Shown: positions 50,118-58,843, numbered from the stretch's first letter. The stretch is DNA of 64,000 bases from 1-14-0-10-37-14 sp037130845 (GCA_037130845.1 JBAXSE010000007.1:1-64000), one strand, 5' to 3'. Notes: generated from the letters alone by a model not told the origin. Made by a program: numbers and translations.

Positions 50118-51380
50118 CTAACTGATGTTTTCTTTGCCGAAATATGGGATTAATTTTTTAGGAATAGCTATGCTACCGTCGGCTTGCTGGCAGTTCTCCA
50201 TAATAGCAATCAAAGCCCTGGTGGTAGCTACGCCGGTGCCATTGAGAGTATGTACTAGCTCTTTTTTATCATCTGCTGTTTTGTATTTGATATTCAAGCC
50301 TCTGGCCTGATAATCAGTGCAGTTGGAAGTGCTGGTGACTTCGGCCCAATCGCCGGCGCTGCCGTCTTGGTTTGGCTTGCCTGGCATCCAAGCCTCGAGA
50401 TCAAAAGTGCGGTAGCTCGGGTTTCCTAAATCGGCGGTGCAATGATCAACAACCCGGAAAGGCAAAGCAAGCCCGGCAAATATTTCTTTTTCTATCTCTA
50501 GTATTTCCTGGTGTAATTGAGTTGATTGCTCGGGTGTGGCGAAAACAAACATTTCTACTTTGCTAAACTGATGCACGCGGAAAATGCCTTTGGAGAACTT
50601 GGAATAGCTGCCTGCTTCGGTACGGAAACAGTGAGATAGGCCAACCAATTTAATCGGCAATTTTTCCAGGTCTAATACTTCGTCGGCATAGAGTCCGCCC
50701 AGGGTTATCTCGGCCGTACCGATTAGAGACAGGTCGGAGTTTTCGATATTGTAGACTTGGGTCGATTCACCCCTAGGGCTGAACCCGAGACGTTCGACGA
50801 TTTCGGTTTTGGCTAAATCGGGCGTGGTCATCAGTTGATAGCCATGCGCTGTGACGATATCTAAAGTGTAGTTTATCAAAGCTAATTCCAAGCGGGCCAA
50901 ATCACCTTTTAAATAATAAAATTTTGCGCCGGATACCTTGGTGCCGCGCTCAAAATCAATCAGGTCTAATGCTTCAGCCAGTTCGACATGATCCTTGGGC
51001 GCAAAATCGAAGCTCGTTACTTCGCCGATTTGATCTAGAATGGCATTATCGTCTTCGTCTTGACTGACGATTACTTCCGGGTTGGTTAGATTGGGCACTG
51101 CCAGCAATAATTCCCTCACCTTGGCCTCCAGGGCGTTAATTTCACCCTCTTTAACCTGGATAGTATCGCCGACTTCTTTCATCTGGGCGATTTCTTCGTC
51201 CGTCGGCTTGGTCTTAGAAGTCTTGTTGCGAGAGGCGCGTAAATCCATCACCTCTGTTTCTAGCAAGCGCTTCTCGCTGTCTAACTTGAGTAATAGTCCG
51301 ATATCGGCCTTAGCTAAACGTGCAACGCTGTTAGCCGCAATCTCCTCCTGGTGTTCTCTGATGTATTTGATGTCTAGCAT
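50118..51380 (-). CDS. serS: Seryl-tRNA synthetase
   Basis: A 420-residue class II synthetase. The N-terminal coiled-coil arm that grips tRNA-Ser is at about residues 25-100; motif 2 is the FRTEAGSYSKFSKGIFRVHQFSKVE region and motif 3 is NGTGVATTRALIAIMENCQ. Length is normal. It starts just below a lone copy of the inverted-repeat arm (51390-51416) and is followed by ftsQ. No T-box-like leader is seen. Confidence 0.97.
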   Translation of the reverse strand: MLDIKYIREHQEEIAANSVARLAKADIGLLLKLDSEKRLLETEVMDLRASRNKTSKTKPTDEEIAQMKEVGDTIQVKEGEINALEAKVRELLLAVPNLTNPEVIVSQDEDDNAILDQIGEVTSFDFAPKDHVELAEALDLIDFERGTKVSGAKFYYLKGDLARLELALINYTLDIVTAHGYQLMTTPDLAKTEIVERLGFSPRGESTQVYNIENSDLSLIGTAEITLGGLYADEVLDLEKLPIKLVGLSHCFRTEAGSYSKFSKGIFRVHQFSKVEMFVFATPEQSTQLHQEILEIEKEIFAGLALPFRVVDHCTADLGNPSYRTFDLEAWMPGKPNQDGSAGDWAEVTSTSNCTDYQARGLNIKYKTADDKKELVHTLNGTGVATTRALIAIMENCQQADGSIAIPKKLIPYFGKENIS

Positions 51381-51389
51381 ATCTTTATG

Positions 51390-51416
51390 TTAAAAGTAAA
51401 AGTGAAAATGTAAAAA
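51390..51416. repeat. Solitary arm of the inverted-repeat element family
   Basis: TTAAAAGTAA-AAGT-GAAAATGTAAAAA: the arm with the 4-base centre, matching the left arm of the copy at 59108. No inverted partner or 16-base palindrome lies nearby. It sits in the 59-base gap between serS and the next gene. Confidence 0.6.
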
Positions 51417-51439
51417 AATGGAAAAATATGGCTGGTTGC

Positions 51440-51814
51440 CTATTTTATCAAGCAGTCGGCAGTCAATTTTTTATAGTCATCCGTGGCATCAGGGCAGGCC
51501 CAGTTTGATTGGCATTCTTCTTCGGTGCCCACAAAGGTATTATTTGCAATCTGCTGCTTACAAAGCAAGATATCATTTTCCCGAATATCGCATTTTGGCT
51601 TGGGGATTTCGGAGCATTTGTAAACCCCGAATGACATAGCCGTTAGAATTTTGGTGCGACAGCCGAGGGAACCTATCGTAGAAGAAACCATAGTCGGATT
51701 TGTATAGGCGCAAACATTGGCGATAAAGCTGGACTTTTTGCGCGCTGTCATAAAGGTTAAGCCGACATATACAATAATAGCCAACAAAATCAATGTGATA
51801 AATTTTCTTCCCAT
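51440..51814 (-). CDS. Small secreted or anchored Cys-rich protein
   Basis: A 124-residue protein with a basic start and one hydrophobic helix (FITLILLAIIVYVGLTF), which may be an uncleaved anchor. The extracellular part carries eight Cys (for example CAYTNP, LGCRTK, YKCSEIPKPKCD, LLCKQQ, EECQSNWACPD), enough for about four disulfides. It lies 7 bases downstream of the lysS fusion on the same strand. No family recognised. Confidence 0.65.
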   Translation of the reverse strand: MGRKFITLILLAIIVYVGLTFMTARKKSSFIANVCAYTNPTMVSSTIGSLGCRTKILTAMSFGVYKCSEIPKPKCDIRENDILLCKQQIANNTFVGTEEECQSNWACPDATDDYKKLTADCLIK

Positions 51815-51821
51815 AAGATTA

Positions 51822-53957
51822 TTAGAGCCCTATCTTGGTTGAAATTTGTTTCAAACTATCCAAGGCAATTTGTAAGAATTTATTCAAATCAACACCGGCG
51901 GCGATACATTCTTGAATAATAGTGCGATTGCAGTTGGCGGCAAAGCTCTTGTTGTTAAATTTCTTCAGCAAGCTGTCTAATTCAACTCCGGACAGGCTCT
52001 TATCGGGGCGGACCAAAGCCGATGCAACAACCAAGCCGGCGACTGTTTCGGCAGCTGCCAAGGCATGTTCTACTTTCGTCTTGCGTTGATGCAACCGATA
52101 GGCAGGCACAAGCTCGTTGCCGTAGCAGTGCGATATTATGCAATTAATTAGATATTGGCTGGCGCCAGCTTCTTGCAAGATCGGCACAGCCTTAACGCAA
52201 TGCGCCTCAGGAGTATGCTTGGTTAATTGCCAATCAATGTCATGCAGCAGGCCGATAATCCCCCATTCTTCTTCGTTCTCGCCCAGTTCTTTGGCTAAGC
52301 CGCGCATAATCGCCTCGCTTTCAAGCGAATGGGCCAAGATTGTATGATCATCGATATATTTATGCAGCAGTTCTACAGCAACGGCATGCGTGATTTGGCC
52401 CAGCTTAGCCTCGGACCCATTGGCTGGATCTGCCTCAATTTCTTCTGGTTCATTAATAGCTGTCTTTTTAACTTGCGGCTGCTGTTTGGGCCTTAGCAAG
52501 GGAAATATCTGGCATTCACGCGCAGACTTGCCCATTAAAAAGGCAAAAACCCGTTCGGACATACCGAAGCCGCAAGTAGGCGGCATTCCGTATTCCAAGG
52601 CTTCGACAAACTCTTCATCCTTCATTTGAGCTTCATCGTCTCCCGCTTCACGCAAGGCCGCTTGTTCGTTAAAGCGCCCTAATTGATCTATGGGATCGTT
52701 CAGCTCGCTGTAACCGTTGCCTAATTCTGACCCGGCAATAATCGGTTGAAAGCGTTGGGCAATCTCCGGCTGGAAATCATCGCGTTTCGCCAGGGGCGAA
52801 ACCGTAGTCGGCACGCCGATCAAAAAGCCAGGCCCGCCAATCTGTTTGCGGCAGTACTTCCAAAGATTATCGATAGCGCGTGTAATGTTAAAGCCCTTGC
52901 GATCGTATTCGACTTTCAATTCCTTTAGCTTGGCTTCCATGGACGGCAAATCAGCCGTCAAGATATCAATGCCGGTATGCTCTAGGACTGTCTGGCGATA
53001 ATCATAACGCTGCCATGGCTCGCCTAAGTCGACTGTAAACTTGCCGATTTCAAACTTAAGCGTGCCGAATGTTTCCAAGGCCACATATTTATATAATTCT
53101 TCGACCAAGTGCATGCCCTTTTCATAATCAGCATAAGCCCAATAGAATTCCATCTGAGTATAGTCTTGTAAATGCTCGGCATCCATACCTTCGTTACGGA
53201 ACTGGCGGCCGATCTCAAAAGTCTTTTCCAATCCGGCGACCATTAATTTTTTTTGCCATAATTCACCCATTGAGATACGCAAGAAAACGTCAATATCTAG
53301 GGCATTGTGGTGTGTGGCAAAAGGCTTGGCATCGGCTCCTCCGGCTGTTGTTTCCAATACCGGCGTCTCAACTTCGATAAAATCACGTTCTTTTAAAAAA
53401 GTGCGTACAGCATTCCAGAATTTGTCTTTCTTGATAATCATGTCCTTCAGCTCGGGGCGCAGCAAAATATCCAAGTAACGCCTGCGCAATCGTTCTTCTT
53501 CGTCCTCCAATCCAAAATGTTCGCTGGGAATATTGCGCAAAGCCTTCGAAAGCAAGCGCCATGATTTAATCAACAGGCTTTTTTCTCCCGCCTTAGTAAT
53601 AATCAAAACACCGCGCGCTTCGATAAAATCAGAAGAATCAATCGACCTGATAAATGATTTATAATTATCACCGAGGTCATTCTTGGTGATTACCAATTGC
53701 ATCCGTCCGCTGGCATCCTCCAGATCCGCAAAAGAGATGTTGCCGTGATCACGCAAACTCCGCAAACGACCAGCCAAAGTAATTTCGGTTTCGTTGTCCT
53801 GCAAGGCAAAAAAATCCGCCAAAGCCTTTGACACCAGATGGCTGCGGTTTGATTTAGCCGGATATGGATTAATCCCTTGTTCTTTGAGATCAGTAATCTT
53901 TTTGAGTCGATCATCACGTTCGGTCTGTTTTGTATTTTCTGTCATATTTATAGGCAA
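51822..53957 (-). CDS. lysS: Lysyl-tRNA synthetase fused to an HD-domain protein
   Basis: A 711-residue protein. Residues 1-about 495 are class II LysRS: OB-fold anticodon domain (EITLAGRLRSLRDHGNISFADLEDASGRMQLVI), motif 2 (GRQFRNEGMDAEHLQDYTQMEFYWAY), motif 3 (CGFGMSERVFAFLMGK). After a linker (KKTAINEPEEIEADPANGSE) the last 185 residues are an HD-type hydrolase-like domain: HSLESEAIMRGLAKEL, LLHDIDW near residue 577, HCVKAVP, and ISHCYGNE. HD domains are metal-dependent phosphohydrolases, often acting on nucleotides; an activity here is inferred. Ordinary LysRS ends at about 500 residues. A good minus-strand promoter lies upstream and a GC hairpin is in the leader. Confidence 0.93.
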   Translation of the reverse strand: MPINMTENTKQTERDDRLKKITDLKEQGINPYPAKSNRSHLVSKALADFFALQDNETEITLAGRLRSLRDHGNISFADLEDASGRMQLVITKNDLGDNYKSFIRSIDSSDFIEARGVLIITKAGEKSLLIKSWRLLSKALRNIPSEHFGLEDEEERLRRRYLDILLRPELKDMIIKKDKFWNAVRTFLKERDFIEVETPVLETTAGGADAKPFATHHNALDIDVFLRISMGELWQKKLMVAGLEKTFEIGRQFRNEGMDAEHLQDYTQMEFYWAYADYEKGMHLVEELYKYVALETFGTLKFEIGKFTVDLGEPWQRYDYRQTVLEHTGIDILTADLPSMEAKLKELKVEYDRKGFNITRAIDNLWKYCRKQIGGPGFLIGVPTTVSPLAKRDDFQPEIAQRFQPIIAGSELGNGYSELNDPIDQLGRFNEQAALREAGDDEAQMKDEEFVEALEYGMPPTCGFGMSERVFAFLMGKSARECQIFPLLRPKQQPQVKKTAINEPEEIEADPANGSEAKLGQITHAVAVELLHKYIDDHTILAHSLESEAIMRGLAKELGENEEEWGIIGLLHDIDWQLTKHTPEAHCVKAVPILQEAGASQYLINCIISHCYGNELVPAYRLHQRKTKVEHALAAAETVAGLVVASALVRPDKSLSGVELDSLLKKFNNKSFAANCNRTIIQECIAAGVDLNKFLQIALDSLKQISTKIGL

Positions 53958-53991
53958 TTATAAGAATAAGGCGCTCTCGCCCGAAATTTAA

Positions 53992-54020
53992 TATTACTTG
54001 ATTTTAGCTTAAAAGTCAAA
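53992..54020 (-). promoter_or_regulatory. Promoter of the lysS fusion
   Basis: On the minus strand TTGACT (54015-54020) and TAATAT (53992-53997) are 17 bases apart, giving a leader of about 28 bases to the ATG. The leader can form a short hairpin (GGGCG…CGCC). Confidence 0.6.
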
Positions 54021-54110
54021 ATTGTAATTTTATAACCACTCCTGTATTACCGAGCATAAAATCCGGCAGGCAGTTACTAAATGCAGTAATGCAAATGTTG
54101 ATAATAAATC

Positions 54111-54132
54111 AAAAAAACCTCCAAACAGGAGG
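54111..54132 (-). terminator. Terminator of greA
   Basis: On the minus strand ACCTCC-TGTTT-GGAGGT is followed by a run of seven T. It lies 21 bases past the greA stop. Confidence 0.8.
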
Positions 54133-54152
54133 TCTTCTTGAATAAATTAGTT

Positions 54153-54608
54153 TTATTTTACGTCGATAATCTTGTATTCTGATTCGCCTTTAGGAGTTTT
54201 GACTTTGACTAAGTCTCCTTTTTTGTGGCCTAGCAACGAAATGCCAATTGGCGATTCGTTAGAAATTTTGCCAGCCATAGGGTCGGCTTCATTAAAGCTG
54301 ACGATGGTGTATTCTTTGATGTTGCCATTAATTTCGGCGGTAACCTTGGTGCCCATGCCGATTATATCAGACCGGTCATTCTCGACTACTGTCAGATTCT
54401 TAAGCAGGTTGGTGAGTTCGCCGACACGGCCTTCGTTAAAAGCTTGAGCCTCTTTGGCATCGGCATATTCGGCATTTTCTGATAAATCGCCTAATTCCTT
54501 GGCTGCTTCGATTCTTTCGGCAATTTCTCGACGGCGGACTGTGGATAATGTCTCTAATTCTTCTTGCAACTTGGCGTAACCTTCTGGAGAAATGATTTGA
54601 CTTGTCAT
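54153..54608 (-). CDS. greA: Transcription elongation factor GreA
   Basis: A 151-residue protein that rescues backtracked RNA polymerase by stimulating transcript cleavage. The N-terminal coiled coil has the acidic tip (ELGDLSENAEYADAKEAQ) with the conserved Asp and Glu; the C-terminal FKBP-like domain has ISNESPIGISLLGHKKGDLVKVKTPKGESEYKIIDV. Length is typical. It has its own terminator. Confidence 0.97.
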   Translation of the reverse strand: MTSQIISPEGYAKLQEELETLSTVRRREIAERIEAAKELGDLSENAEYADAKEAQAFNEGRVGELTNLLKNLTVVENDRSDIIGMGTKVTAEINGNIKEYTIVSFNEADPMAGKISNESPIGISLLGHKKGDLVKVKTPKGESEYKIIDVK

Positions 54609-54669
54609 AATTTCTTAAAAAATTGGCCGTCTTGGGCCAATTGTTTTGATTAGTATGGTTAATAAGATA

Positions 54670-56136
54670 CTATATTTTTGTATTTTTAGCAAGAGCAGAC
54701 GACCCAAGGCCCTGTTTCATTGTTAAAACAGCCAACATAATTAGCCCCAAGCCCAGGGGATGGTTTAAATACGGCGAAAAGACATTTACTGCGGCAAGGC
54801 AAATTATAGCTACTGCCAATGACAAAGACAATGAGGTGTTTTGCTTAATAAGTCCCCTGCTCAAGCTATAGAACAATGCAACAAAAGCCAGCACAGCGCC
54901 AATACCCATCTTGAGCCATAATTCCAGCCAACCCCATTCAAAAGCATAGGTAGTATAGTCTCCGTTCGGGTTAGACTCTAAAACTCTAGGGTCACTGGAG
55001 TGATATGTTACGGTCGCGCCAAAGCCCTGCCCTATTAACGGCTGCCGATTGATAGCTTGCCACAGCTTGGGCAACAGTGCCCATCTAGAAGACGCGCCCG
55101 CTTCAGAATTGATAGCGGTTGCACGTTCTGCCAACATGCGAGCGGATACATCCGACTGCGCTTGCGGCCAAGGCAGCTTGACGGCCGTCACCAATAACAC
55201 AACACTGATAACCAGGGCAGCCAACATCAAGCCAATTTGCACGATAATCTCTTTGGCTGACTGTCGCTGTTTATAGTACGCGAGCAAGACCCAAGCCACC
55301 CAGCCGATAGCCAGGCCCACCCAAAAACTGCGTGACAAACTGATAACCATCGGCGCCAAAGCCAAGGTTGCTGCCGATAAAGCCAGCCATTGCGTACGCC
55401 GCGCTCGTCCCCAAAAAAGAAAGGCGCCAAAAAATAACGGCAACAGATAGAGCTGAGATTGGATAAAGATACGATAAAATCCGGCGGGCATCAAAGTGAT
55501 TTCGCCCAGCCCGCTATCGCGCACCCAGGCATAAGTAACATAATTTGCGCCGCCAAAATCATGGCTAAAGGCATACAACAACCAGATGGTAATAACCGAC
55601 AAGGCGCTCAAAGCGGCCAAGAGTATTGGCGCGCTATACTTAGGCGCCTTGCGCCAAAACAAGACCGGCAATATCGTCAAACCAAAAATCCAATTGTTAG
55701 CATCAAAAAACAGATTGCCAAAATCATGATGATTGATAAAGCCTTGCGCTATACCCCAAATCACCAAAACAGCTATTGCCATTATCGGCCAGAATTGTTT
55801 CTTGCGCCATAAGCCAGCAAGCTCTTGCCAGTTACGCTTGTTTATTAAACAGATAGCGCTAACAACCATGACCACAGCCCATAAGGCGATGCGCAAACTA
55901 AGATGAAAGCCGTGCAAATTAATGGCAAACAAATAGCCCTTGCCGTTAAGGATTAATTCGACAGCGATGGCAACCAAGCCAAGCTGCCAATCTTTGATCA
56001 TTAACAGTATTACTCCGATCATTATAAGAAGAAAGCCAGCTGTGTTAAACAGCGGAAAAAATGAACCGGCGAATGACCAGAAATAAAGGGCTAAAAAGCC
56101 TAGCAAGCCGTAAAGATATATTTTTTTATTGCTCAT
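54670..56136 (-). CDS. O-antigen ligase/polymerase-like membrane protein
   Basis: A 488-residue protein with about twelve membrane segments and the long extracellular loop typical of the Wzy/WaaL group (SSRWALLPKLWQAINRQPLIGQGFG, then YTTYAFEWGWLELWLKMG). It is the second ligase-like gene of the window (the first is at 31714) and ends a minus-strand cluster of glycosyltransferases and a flippase. Its start overlaps the end of the DUF192 gene. Which glycan it handles is unknown. Confidence 0.85.
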   Translation of the reverse strand: MSNKKIYLYGLLGFLALYFWSFAGSFFPLFNTAGFLLIMIGVILLMIKDWQLGLVAIAVELILNGKGYLFAINLHGFHLSLRIALWAVVMVVSAICLINKRNWQELAGLWRKKQFWPIMAIAVLVIWGIAQGFINHHDFGNLFFDANNWIFGLTILPVLFWRKAPKYSAPILLAALSALSVITIWLLYAFSHDFGGANYVTYAWVRDSGLGEITLMPAGFYRIFIQSQLYLLPLFFGAFLFWGRARRTQWLALSAATLALAPMVISLSRSFWVGLAIGWVAWVLLAYYKQRQSAKEIIVQIGLMLAALVISVVLLVTAVKLPWPQAQSDVSARMLAERATAINSEAGASSRWALLPKLWQAINRQPLIGQGFGATVTYHSSDPRVLESNPNGDYTTYAFEWGWLELWLKMGIGAVLAFVALFYSLSRGLIKQNTSLSLSLAVAIICLAAVNVFSPYLNHPLGLGLIMLAVLTMKQGLGSSALAKNTKI

Positions 56137-56557
56137 ATTTTATTTCACCGCTTTGGCCGATCTGCCAGCCATATTTATCGGAGGTACCGGCATTAACCTC
56201 CAGTACGGCGTTGGCTTCGGCATTCGGACCGTAAATATTTTTATAATCCTTTCCTTCGGGCGGCAGATTCTTAGCGATATAGATTATCTTGTTATGATTA
56301 AACCAGATGATATCCAATGGGAATTTCATCTCCCGCATAACAAACTGATTAACCCCAGGCTTGCTAAAGATAAAGAGCATGCCGCTGTCAGCAGCTAATC
56401 CATCACGTCCCGATAAACCTTGGAACTGTTCTTGAGGCGTCAAAGCCAGCTCAACTTTGATCGGGCGTTGATTGACTATAATTTCATTAAACTGCGGTGT
56501 AGCGACGCAACCGGCTAAGAAGATAACCGATAAAAGAAGGCAAAACCATTTGCTCAT
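56126..56557 (-). CDS. DUF192 lipoprotein
   Basis: A 143-residue protein with a lipoprotein signal (SKWFCLLLSVIFLAGC, lipobox LAGC) and a single DUF192 domain: VELALTPQEQFQGLSGRDGLAADSGMLFIF…FVMREMKFPLDIIWFN. DUF192 proteins are small beta-rich secreted domains of unknown biochemical role, common in CPR genomes. The ATG overlaps the TGA stop of the preceding GT2 gene (ATGA), so translation is coupled. Confidence 0.88.
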   Translation of the reverse strand: MSKWFCLLLSVIFLAGCVATPQFNEIIVNQRPIKVELALTPQEQFQGLSGRDGLAADSGMLFIFSKPGVNQFVMREMKFPLDIIWFNHNKIIYIAKNLPPEGKDYKNIYGPNAEANAVLEVNAGTSDKYGWQIGQSGEIKYEQ

Positions 56558-57243
56558 AAGCGATGTTTATCTTTGATTATTTTCTCGGCGCGTTTATAAC
56601 GTTTTACCTGAGGCAAAAATGGCAACAGCTTGTAAGCAAATTTCGGCAACCAAGTACTGATATGGCCGCCCGTACGCACTCTAAATAAAACCTCGTCGAT
56701 AAAGATGCCGCTTTTACCCCTTTCTAACATGGTCAACCATAAATCCCAATCTTGCAAGCGCCTTATTTTTTCGTCGAAGCCAGGAAAATCCTTGGTTCTG
56801 ATTAAGCTGGTGGTATGGATGAATGGCATTTGCTTTAGGCGTTCGGCTGTAAAAGGAAATAAATGAAAAGTCTTGCGGCCATATTGAAATGAGACATAGG
56901 CAAAGCTGGACAACGGGTTGCTAATCAAAGCCTGTTTCATTTTAGCTAACATCGTCTTATCTAAAACCAGATCAGCGTCGCAAAAAATAACATACTCGCC
57001 TTTTGCTTCCTTAAAGCCTCTGTTACGAGCCGGATTAGAGCCATGATTTTTTTGATTAAGCAACATGATGTTTAGGTCAGGGTGTTCACCCTGAAAAACG
57101 GCGAAGACTTTGCCGATATTATCCTTGGAACCGTCATTAACGACGATAATCTCGAAGTCCTGTTCAGTCTGAGCGACGATTGATTCTAAACACTGTTTAA
57201 GCTTGGCTGCTTGATTGTAGACGGGAATGATGATGGAAATCAT
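56554..57243 (-). CDS. Glycosyltransferase family 2
   Basis: A 229-residue GT-A enzyme. Motifs: ISIIIPVYNQAAKLKQCLESI at the start, VVNDGSKDN (nucleotide binding), the DxD-like FCDADLVLD metal site near residue 91, and a C-terminal helix ending FAYKLLPFLPQVKRYKRAEK. No membrane segment, so it works on the cytoplasmic face. It stops with TGA, one of few in the window, which supports the standard code. The inverted-repeat element starts 6 bases before its ATG. Confidence 0.92.
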   Translation of the reverse strand: MISIIIPVYNQAAKLKQCLESIVAQTEQDFEIIVVNDGSKDNIGKVFAVFQGEHPDLNIMLLNQKNHGSNPARNRGFKEAKGEYVIFCDADLVLDKTMLAKMKQALISNPLSSFAYVSFQYGRKTFHLFPFTAERLKQMPFIHTTSLIRTKDFPGFDEKIRRLQDWDLWLTMLERGKSGIFIDEVLFRVRTGGHISTWLPKFAYKLLPFLPQVKRYKRAEKIIKDKHRL

Positions 57244-57248
57244 AATTT

Positions 57249-57713
57249 GATGTAAAATGTAATCCGCCAGCTGGCGGAGAAAATGTTAAAGTAAAAACTA
57301 AAAGTTAAAAAGACCTATCTTTTGCCTTTTAATGTCAGGATACTTGACCCCAGCATTTTTGACAATTCGTTCGATTCGACCAATAACTCATTTACTTTGT
57401 TTTTAGTAATATCATCTATAATTTTTTCTCGTAAAATAGCTAACCAATATTTAGTCTCATTAGCGCTTTTCAAAGCAATGTGATAATAATTCGTAAAATC
57501 TTTTTTAGATGAGCCCGCTTGTGCTTCAATAACATTAGCTCCAATAGACGTTGAGGCTCGTAAAAGCTGTTTTCCTAAAACTTCATAAACATAATTTTTT
57601 GGAAGAAGTTCCAATAAATCAATAATATTCAAGCTAAAATAAAATGCTCGATATTTTATAATGCTTTTAGTTTTTTCCTGTTGCTTTTCCATTTTCGCTT
57701 TTACCTTTTACAT
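57249..57713. mobile_element. Inverted-repeat element, copy C, carrying a four-helix-bundle gene
   Basis: The left arm, 57249-57292, reads GATGTAAAATGTAA, the 16-base palindrome TCCGCCAGCTGGCGGA (57263-57278), then GAAAATGTTAAAGT. The right arm, 57683-57713, read on the minus strand is ATGTAAAAGGTAA, AAGC, GAAAATGGAAAAGC. The single gene fills the space: its ATG lies inside the right arm and its stop 22 bases from the left arm. The right arm also supplies the final codons and stop of the GT4 gene upstream (57701). No transposase is present, so mobility is inferred from the dispersed copies. Confidence 0.75.
57315..57692 (-). CDS. Four-helix-bundle protein, 23S rRNA intervening-sequence (IVP) family
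   Basis: A 125-residue all-helical protein. The signature QLLRASTSIGANVIEAQAGS (near residues 43-62) followed by FTNYYHIALKSANETKYWLAILRE is that of the family found inside intervening sequences of 23S rRNA genes in Leptospira, Coxiella and others, and as free-standing genes in many CPR genomes. Known members form oligomers; their function is unsettled. The start ATG is the one inside the arm (GAAAATGG) and has no Shine-Dalgarno sequence. It interrupts a glycosyltransferase cluster, with which it has no obvious functional link. Confidence 0.9.
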   Translation of the reverse strand: MEKQQEKTKSIIKYRAFYFSLNIIDLLELLPKNYVYEVLGKQLLRASTSIGANVIEAQAGSSKKDFTNYYHIALKSANETKYWLAILREKIIDDITKNKVNELLVESNELSKMLGSSILTLKGKR

Positions 57714-58783
57714 AAAAAGTCGAAGACTTTTTGCGCTTGGTTTTGCCAGTTGAAGTCGCGGAGTGCTCGTTGGCGGCCGGCGTCGCCTAGGCGCAGGCGT
57801 AGGCTGGAGAAGTCGGCGAGTTTGACCATGGCTTCGCTTAACTCTTTAATATCGCCGGACGTTACCATAATGCCTGTCTCGTTATCAACCACTGCGTCAG
57901 CCACTCCGCCGCTACGTCCGGCGATTACCGGCTTGCCGGCCAGTCCCGCTTCCAGATAGACAATGCCAAAACCTTCATAATCCCCGTTTTCCTCTCGGCT
58001 GGTGGTGACGAAGACATCAGCCAGTTGCAGCCAGTGTTGCTTGTCTTCGTCGCTGACAGCGCCGATCAAACGCACTTGAGAATTAAGGCTATATTCATCA
58101 ATTACTTGGCGTAGCTTATCTTCCTCTGGCCCTTGGCCCGCAATCACGTAGGCAAAATCCGGCCGCTGGCAGGCTGCCAGCGCTTCTATCACCAAATCAA
58201 AGCCTTTGCGTCGTACCAGACGGCCGACTGACAGGAAGACCGTCTGATGTGCCAAATTGTACTGCTTGCGTAAGCTGTCGACAGCCGTCTTATCAAAAAT
58301 TGGTATCTTTGGTTCGATACCGGGGTTTACCACTGCCACCTTGCCCCATTGGCTGCTGGCCAACAACTCTTTAGCATCGCTGGCCACTCGCGAGTTGGCG
58401 CCGATAATATGATCAGCGCCGGTTAATATTTTTTTGGCCAGCCAAAGCTTGCGCGGCGTTGCCTGCGCCATAGCCAAATCGGTACCATGCAAAAACACGG
58501 CATAAGGTCGGCGCCAAAATATATTAATCAGCCAGGCGATAGTGCCTAATGGCAAAATATTGCCAACCAACAGATAATCAATCTTATCAGCCTTGACCCT
58601 CCGCAATACCGCAAACAAGCCGGGCAACCACCCGAACACTGGCCAACGCCCATTAACCAGACTATCGCCATCGTTAGTCATTACCTCCATTTGCCCAGGA
58701 AAATACTGCGCCAGATGGCCATAGTAATGTGCCACCCCGCCTTTGAAAGGAGGATACTCGAGTGTGATTAATATATATTTCAT
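57701..58783 (-). CDS. Glycosyltransferase family 4
   Basis: A 360-residue GT-B enzyme. Motifs: YILITLEYPPFKGGVAHYYGHLAQYF (acceptor loop), AVFLHGTDL, FLSVGRLVRRKGFDLVIEAL (donor domain), and the E-x7-E signature in NGDYEGFGIVYLEAGLAGKP. The last residues, LCKR and the stop, are encoded by the arm of the inverted-repeat element (TTA TGT AAA AGG TAA), so the natural C-terminus may have been replaced. A 32-base palindrome lies 8 bases before its start codon. Confidence 0.93.
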   Translation of the reverse strand: MKYILITLEYPPFKGGVAHYYGHLAQYFPGQMEVMTNDGDSLVNGRWPVFGWLPGLFAVLRRVKADKIDYLLVGNILPLGTIAWLINIFWRRPYAVFLHGTDLAMAQATPRKLWLAKKILTGADHIIGANSRVASDAKELLASSQWGKVAVVNPGIEPKIPIFDKTAVDSLRKQYNLAHQTVFLSVGRLVRRKGFDLVIEALAACQRPDFAYVIAGQGPEEDKLRQVIDEYSLNSQVRLIGAVSDEDKQHWLQLADVFVTTSREENGDYEGFGIVYLEAGLAGKPVIAGRSGGVADAVVDNETGIMVTSGDIKELSEAMVKLADFSSLRLRLGDAGRQRALRDFNWQNQAQKVFDFLCKR

Positions 58784-58791
58784 GATAGACC

Positions 58792-58823
58792 CTCACTCCA
58801 GTATACTAGTATACTGGAGTGAG
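58792..58823. repeat. Perfect 32-base palindrome upstream of the GT4 gene
   Basis: Bases 58792-58807 and 58808-58823 are exact inverted copies with no loop (left half starts CTCACTCC, centre ACTAGT). It fills half of the 60-base gap between two minus-strand genes. There is no U-run on either side, so it does not look like an intrinsic terminator. Confidence 0.85.
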
Positions 58824-58843
58824 ATTTATTTAGTTTAAGTCGG

